A stretch of 26,265 nucleotides of DNA, taken from CAZKTO01 sp964555685 (GTDB taxonomy: Bacteria > Chloroflexota > Dehalococcoidia > SHYB01). Positions 22,306 through 26,265 of the stretch are shown here, piece after piece (the first letter of the stretch is position 1; each line of letters starts with the position of its first letter). Where the stretch lies: contig CAZKTO010000041.1 in assembly GCA_964555685.1 (NCBI GenBank), positions 1 through 26,265 of the forward strand, written 5' to 3'. A program made the position numbers and the translations under genes. A model generated the notes under the pieces. The model did not search any database, was not told the origin of the DNA, and worked only from the letters and a program-made list of their open reading frames with translations.

Positions 22306-23178
22306 CTACGGGCGCCCCCGGGCCAGGGTCACGTTCTTGAAGGCCCGCACCGTCTCCGTCACCGCCCGCTCAATGGGGATGCGCTCGATGCTGGACGCCC
22401 CCACGAAACCCTGGGCATCCGTGTGCTGGTAGAGGTATTCGGTATCGGCGGGTTCAGCGAAGGGCCCGCCGTGGGCCAGGCAGAGTACCCCTGCCCGCAC
22501 GGCGCGAGCGGCCTCGATGATGCGCTGCACCCGCTGCACCCCCTCCTCTTTGGAAACGGCCTGGAACCCCGCCAGCCCGCCGGCCGTTCCCCCTACATGG
22601 GCGACGATGCAGTCCACGCCGGCGCGCGTCATGGCCTGGGCATCCTGGGAGGTGAAGACGTAGGCCATGGTAAAGGTCTCTGCTTGCCTCGCCACGCGTA
22701 TCAACGCCACCTCCTGCGAGAAGCCGCGCCCCTGCGCCTCCAGTTGGGCCCGCGCCTCGCCCTGGCGATAGCCCGTCGTCGGGAAGTTGATCACCCCGGA
22801 ACAGCCCTCGTGGACGAACCGGTCAAGGAGCGCGGGCAGAGCCTCATCCTGCACGCCTGCGGCCTCGATTCCCGCGACAATGGGCGCCTGCGTGACCACC
22901 GCGCGCAGCTCAGGAATCATCTGCAACGTGAGTTCGTTGGAGCGCTCGGCCAGGGTGGTGCGAAAGCCCCGCAGGCGCGAAAGGCCCGTGCTGTACACGA
23001 TCACCAGGTCGGCACCGCCCAACTCCGCGCACTTGGCGATGATCCCTGCGCTGCACCCGGCGCCCAGGATGGGTCTGCCCTCCCGCAGGCTCTCCCGCAG
23101 CCGGCTCAGGACATCCTCACGCGTGATGGGTGGCGTGCTCTTTCCAGGTGTGCCGCGGTTCGTAGCCAAGCACCTCAT
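22306..23178 (-). CDS. TIM-barrel signal-transduction / 'phosphoenolpyruvate hydrolase' family protein
   Basis: About 275 residues belong to the TIM-br_sig_trns family: REDVLSRLRESLREGRPILGAGCSAGIIAKCAELGGADL, IVAGIEAA, GVINFPTTG, MTRAGVDCIVAHVGGTAGG and LCLAHGGPFAEPADTEYLYQH. The start is unclear. The conserved part begins around 23130, just past the epimerase stop, but no ATG/GTG lies there. ATG 23178 (290 aa) or TTG 23169 are the nearest, giving about 60 nt of overlap with the upstream epimerase gene. It pairs with UPF0261, and the two together form the domain pair seen in Tm-1-like proteins. 'Hydrolase' names in databases are not backed by sequence evidence here. Confidence 0.8.
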   Translation of the reverse strand: MRCLATNRGTPGKSTPPITREDVLSRLRESLREGRPILGAGCSAGIIAKCAELGGADLVIVYSTGLSRLRGFRTTLAERSNELTLQMIPELRAVVTQAPIVAGIEAAGVQDEALPALLDRFVHEGCSGVINFPTTGYRQGEARAQLEAQGRGFSQEVALIRVARQAETFTMAYVFTSQDAQAMTRAGVDCIVAHVGGTAGGLAGFQAVSKEEGVQRVQRIIEAARAVRAGVLCLAHGGPFAEPADTEYLYQHTDAQGFVGASSIERIPIERAVTETVRAFKNVTLARGRP

Positions 23179-23977
23179 CCGCCTTCCCAATGGCGTAGAA
23201 GGGCCCACCAAAGGCCCCTCGCCTCCGCACCTCGCCAAACAGGCAGCGCGCCAGGCCTGCCGGATCGACGCCAAAGGGCACATCGCCCGCGCCGATGTTA
23301 AGGACCGCAAAGCCTCGCGGCCGCCCTAGCGCGAGGCGGAACGCCCGGGCGGCGTCCCGCGCATCGACGTACTGCCACAAGGCATCCCGGACCATGCCTC
23401 CTGCTTCCGGCTGCACCCCCTGCAATCGTGCCAGGAGCCGCGCCGTGTCTTCGCTTCCTGGGAACCAGACCGTCGCCAGGCGCAAACACGTCACCGCCAT
23501 GCCGTGGCGATCGGCGTACGCCCGGCACCATGTTTCGCCAATCAGTTTACTGGTGCCGTAGTTGTCCCGGGGCCAGCAGGAGTGCGCCTCGTCGATCGGG
23601 AGGTAGGCAGGCCGCAGGGCCTGGGACGGAGCAAAGAACCCGTAGGCGCAGATGCTGCTGGCAAAGATGCAGCGATTCACCTGCCGGCGCGCCGCTGCCT
23701 CCAGCGCCGCGAACGTGCCCAGCACGTTTGTCCGGGCGATCTGCTCCGCCTCACCAGTCTCCTGGGGGACCGCGGCCAGGTGCACCATGGCCTCATGCCC
23801 ATCGACGGTGCGCTCCAGCGCCTGCACATCCGTGATGTCACCTTGCGCAAACCGGACTGGCCCCGGACCCGCTGGGGGCCGCCGATCGAAGACGGTCACC
23901 TGGTGGGCGTGCTCCAGGAGTTCCTGGACAACGTGCGCTCCCACTCGACCCGATCCGCCAGTCACCAGCACCCGCAT
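23117..23977 (-). CDS. NAD-dependent epimerase/dehydratase (extended SDR)
   Basis: The 286-residue product has the extended-SDR Rossmann start MRVLVTGGSGRVGAHVV (GGSGRVG at 7-13), a D31-R-R acidic end to beta-2, D47-I for adenine contact, HLAAV, S107/S108 and Y140-x3-K144 (NYGTSK). It binds NAD(P) and acts on a sugar nucleotide or a ketone/alcohol substrate. ATG 23977 follows the oxidoreductase stop by 3 nt, so the genes are co-translated. Its 3' end overlaps the TIM-barrel gene. Being in an operon with an FMN reductase and UPF0261 rather than sugar genes points to a small-molecule reductase or dehydratase. Confidence 0.87.
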   Translation of the reverse strand: MRVLVTGGSGRVGAHVVQELLEHAHQVTVFDRRPPAGPGPVRFAQGDITDVQALERTVDGHEAMVHLAAVPQETGEAEQIARTNVLGTFAALEAAARRQVNRCIFASSICAYGFFAPSQALRPAYLPIDEAHSCWPRDNYGTSKLIGETWCRAYADRHGMAVTCLRLATVWFPGSEDTARLLARLQGVQPEAGGMVRDALWQYVDARDAARAFRLALGRPRGFAVLNIGAGDVPFGVDPAGLARCLFGEVRRRGAFGGPFYAIGKADEVLGYEPRHTWKEHATHHA

Positions 23978-23980
23978 CGC

Positions 23981-25984
23981 TCACACATGCCTGGCCGTAT
24001 GAAACGCCGAGGCCACGGCATCGCCAAGGGAGCCCGGCGCCAGACAGTCGCCCACCCGATAGAGCCCCGGCACCAGGCCCAAGAGCTCGTGATACAAGCG
24101 GTCCGCCGGCCTGTACACACCAGCAACCACTGCCGAGTCCGCCTCCACTACGGTAGCAAGGCCGGCGCCTCCGATTACCTCCGCGCCATTGGGCATCAGG
24201 CGTGAAAACCTGGTCTCCGTCATCACGTGGACACCGTGGGCTTCGAGCTGCCAGCGCAGGTACACGGCGGTCACTCCGCTCATGCCGTGCGTTGGGGAAG
24301 GACCCGGCTCCACGAGCGTCACCTTCACCCCCTGCTCGGCGAGCTGCCATGCGATCTTGCACCCCAGACTCCCGCCGCCGATGACCGTGGACCGCTTGCC
24401 CAGGTCTGGCGTGGCGTCCTTCAGGAGCTGCGGGATGGTAAAGGATGGGATCACCTGGCCAGGCTGGAGCTGGGGCGCGGCCGCCTCCGCACCTGTGGCC
24501 ACGATCACCGCATCGGGCGCAGCGTCCTCGACTCGCCTGGCGGTGGCTGTCGTCCGCAGCCGGACGTCCACTTTCAGCCTCTGGAGCTCGTCGGCCAGGT
24601 ACCGCAGGTAGTCCAGGAAGGGAGCATTGAGCTTCATGGCGGCGGCCACGCGCAGCTGGCCCCCCAACTGCTCGCTCTGCTCCCAAAGGGTGACACGGTG
24701 GCCTCGGTCCGCAGCGACCCGCGCTGCCTCCGCGCCCGCGGGACCGCCCCCGACCACCAGGACGCGTTTCGCCCTCGGGGAGGGCAGGACCACGAAGTCC
24801 CGTTCGTGGCCGACCTGCGGGTTCACCACGCAGCTCACGGCCCACAGGCGGCCGATGTTGCCGATGCACGCCTCATTGCAGGAGAGGCACGGCCGCACCT
24901 CCCTGAGCCGGCCCGCCTTGACCTTGCTCGGCCACTCGGGGTCGGTAAGCAGCGGACGCCCCAAGGCGACCAGGTCAGCCTTCCCGTCGGCGATGGCCTG
25001 CGCCGCCACTTCGGGGCGGCCCAGCCGGCCCACGGCGATCACCGGCGCTCGGACCGCCCGTTTCACTGCATCCGCGAAGGCCAGATTGCATGCTTCCGGC
25101 ACATCCGGGTTCGGAAAGATGCGGTAGTGCCAGCAAGGTTCGGACTCGTAGATCCCCGAGGTGATGTGGAAGGCGTCACCGCCCGCCCGCTCCAGACGCT
25201 GCGCGATGCGGACGGTGTCCTCAATCGTCAGCCCGCCCTGGGCAAAGTCCTCGCCGTTGAGCCTGATAATGACCGGGAACTGCTGGCCCAGCGCCTTCTT
25301 GACCCCTTCAACCAGTTCTACGGGGAAGCGCAGGCGCCCTTCGAAGTCGCCCCCGTACTCGTCCTTGCGCAGGTTGGTCAGCGGCGACATGAACTCGTTG
25401 ATGAGGTAGCCGTGGGCTCCGTGGAGTTCCACGGCATCAAAGCCAGCCATCTGGGCGTGGACGGCAGCCTGAACGTACTTGGCGATGAGGGCCTTGATGT
25501 CCTCCCGCGTGAGCTCGCGGGGCATGTCGCCGCCGGTGGCCTTGCAGGGGATGGGGCTGGGCGCCACCGGCGGCTGGCCTTCCGTGGCTCGCCAGCGGCT
25601 GGTCTGGCGCCCCGAGTGGTGGAGCTGCACCGCGATCTTGGCCCCGTGGCGGTGGACGGCCACAGTCAGGTCATGCAAGCCCCGGACCATTTTCTGGTCG
25701 TGAATGGTCAGCGGACTGGGGCCGTTCTTGCCTACCGGCCAGTCGACACAGGTGGACTCCACGACGAGGAGACCGACGCCGCCCTTGGCCCGCTCCGCGT
25801 AGTAATCGATGAGCCGTTGAGTGACCGCCCCCGACTCGGTCCCCAGGTTGCTATAGAGAGGGGCCATGACGATGCGGTTGGGCACCTCCAGGGTCCCGAT
25901 CCGCACCGGCTCAAAAAGCCGCTCATACGGCACCTGGGAGGGGCCCGCCTCCCGCTGGTGACGGTGTCCCCGTCCCCACAGCAC
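23981..25984 (-). CDS. NADH:flavin oxidoreductase / 2,4-dienoyl-CoA reductase-like
   Basis: The 667-residue product has the full old-yellow-enzyme fusion: FMN TIM barrel (RLFEPVRIGTLEVPNRIVMAP start; AVQLHHSGRQ; GAHGYLINEFMSPLTNLRKDEYGG), complete 4Fe-4S motif C366-x2-C369-x3-C373-x11-C385, FAD motif VVGGGPAGAEAAR, and a second Rossmann motif IGGGSLGCKIA for NAD(P). It should move hydride from NAD(P)H via FAD and Fe-S to FMN and reduce an enone or enoyl ester. GTG 25984 is preferred because AGGAGG is 9 nt upstream. A GTG at 25933, just before the conserved part, would remove 17 non-conserved residues but has a poorer site. It is first gene of the four-gene minus operon. The fragment at 3838-4003 derives from this type of gene. 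Confidence 0.9.
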   Translation of the reverse strand: MLWGRGHRHQREAGPSQVPYERLFEPVRIGTLEVPNRIVMAPLYSNLGTESGAVTQRLIDYYAERAKGGVGLLVVESTCVDWPVGKNGPSPLTIHDQKMVRGLHDLTVAVHRHGAKIAVQLHHSGRQTSRWRATEGQPPVAPSPIPCKATGGDMPRELTREDIKALIAKYVQAAVHAQMAGFDAVELHGAHGYLINEFMSPLTNLRKDEYGGDFEGRLRFPVELVEGVKKALGQQFPVIIRLNGEDFAQGGLTIEDTVRIAQRLERAGGDAFHITSGIYESEPCWHYRIFPNPDVPEACNLAFADAVKRAVRAPVIAVGRLGRPEVAAQAIADGKADLVALGRPLLTDPEWPSKVKAGRLREVRPCLSCNEACIGNIGRLWAVSCVVNPQVGHERDFVVLPSPRAKRVLVVGGGPAGAEAARVAADRGHRVTLWEQSEQLGGQLRVAAAMKLNAPFLDYLRYLADELQRLKVDVRLRTTATARRVEDAAPDAVIVATGAEAAAPQLQPGQVIPSFTIPQLLKDATPDLGKRSTVIGGGSLGCKIAWQLAEQGVKVTLVEPGPSPTHGMSGVTAVYLRWQLEAHGVHVMTETRFSRLMPNGAEVIGGAGLATVVEADSAVVAGVYRPADRLYHELLGLVPGLYRVGDCLAPGSLGDAVASAFHTARHV

Positions 25985-26055
25985 GGTGGACAACCTCCTG
26001 GACACCACGAAGCGCCTCCCCCGGGGACCCGCTGCTCGGGCTAGGCTCACCCGGA

Positions 26056-26078
26056 GCCACCGCCCCAGGGGCGGTGGC
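26056..26078. promoter_or_regulatory. 11-bp hairpin in the 5' leader of the minus operon
   Basis: GCCACCGCCCC (26056-26066) is the exact complement of 26068-26078, with a single A between (the terminal C-G pairs would open into the loop). It lies about 70 nt after the predicted transcription start and 72 nt before GTG 25984. It could attenuate or protect the mRNA. No known riboswitch core is recognised. Confidence 0.35.
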
Positions 26079-26153
26079 CTCTCGCTTTTCACCCGGATTT
26101 CCCATATCAACTGGTGGCGGAGGCATGCCCGGCCTGCGCCGCGTTTCAGCCGA

Positions 26154-26182
26154 AAAATAACCCCCCTCTCACTGGTTGTCAA
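26154..26182 (-). promoter_or_regulatory. Sigma-70 promoter of the four-gene minus operon
   Basis: On the minus strand a consensus TTGACA (26177-26182) is followed by exactly 17 bp and TATTTT (26154-26159, four of six matches). Transcription would begin near 26147, giving a leader of about 160 nt before the oxidoreductase start at 25984. The leader contains a strong hairpin. Confidence 0.65.
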
Positions 26183-26265
26183 GCGCTCTTGGAGCTCCGT
26201 AGAGAGACGGGCCGGTGCTCCTGGAACTCCTGCGCTGCTACGCCAGCGGGCAGCATAGCCTCCAG
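26179..26265 (-). CDS. Possible C-terminal end of a gene entering from beyond the window
   Basis: A 28-codon minus-strand frame is open from the window edge (LEAMLPAGVAAQEFQEHR...) and stops with TGA inside the -35 box (26179-26181). It has no recognisable domain in this short stretch. It may be the tail of an upstream gene or simply open by chance. Confidence 0.2.
   Translation of the reverse strand: MEAMLPAGVAAQEFQEHRPVSLRSSKSA

Noticed and set aside
24227..26044. 605-codon open frame on the + strand opposite the oxidoreductase
   Set aside because: It is a shadow of the intact OYE gene, with no motif, no RBS and no neighbour logic.

Overview
This is a GC-rich (roughly two thirds G+C) bacterial chromosomal segment. 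No rRNA, tRNA, CRISPR array or intact mobile element is visible. The gene content (old-yellow-enzyme-type oxidoreductases, CaiB/BaiF CoA transferases, nitronate monooxygenase, UPF0261/TIM-barrel pair, NIPSNAP, M24 peptidases) recalls uncultured high-GC soil and marine heterotrophs such as SAR202/Dehalococcoidia-type Chloroflexota or Rokubacteria. That placement is inference from gene families only.

Layout. Positions 1-3300 hold a possible HicA remnant, a SAM methyltransferase (+) that looks leaderless, a tandem-duplicated NIPSNAP protein (-) and a class III PLP aminotransferase (-) with a clear promoter. Positions 3300-4340 are a gene graveyard with repeats, an oxidoreductase fragment and a 17-bp perfect inverted repeat. 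Positions 4343-8971 are a three-gene + operon: two M24 'pita-bread' hydrolases, the second with lost metal ligands, and an FMN/Fe-S/FAD oxidoreductase with a damaged Fe-S motif. Positions 8972-11300 hold a dispersed repeat, a frameshifted nitronate monooxygenase (-) and debris of an enoyl-CoA hydratase, a TIGR03086-type protein and a large serine recombinase.

Positions 11311-13813 hold a divergent pair: a ThDP-dependent enzyme (-) and an SDR dehydrogenase (+). Positions 13814-14743 contain no convincing intact gene but do contain a transposase-like fragment. Positions 14744-20682 form a compact + operon for CoA-ester catabolism: two class III CoA transferase subunits, two MaoC-type hotdog proteins, a thiolase-fold lipid-transfer protein, a DUF35 OB-fold protein and an enoyl-CoA hydratase. 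It reads as: activate a carboxylic acid by CoA transfer, hydrate an enoyl-CoA with a MaoC heterodimer, then cleave the tertiary aldol with an Ltp2/DUF35-type retro-aldolase. Positions 20683-21097 hold a nitronate monooxygenase remnant and a second copy of the dispersed repeat. Positions 21098-25984 are a four-gene minus operon (oxidoreductase, NAD-epimerase, TIM-barrel protein, UPF0261 protein) driven by a near-consensus sigma-70 promoter at 26154-26182.

The most notable points are the split Ltp2/ChsH-like module, several paralogue pairs in which one partner has lost its catalytic residues (M24, CaiB, MaoC), and a dispersed repeat that repeatedly lies beside fragments of the same enzyme families that are intact elsewhere in the window.
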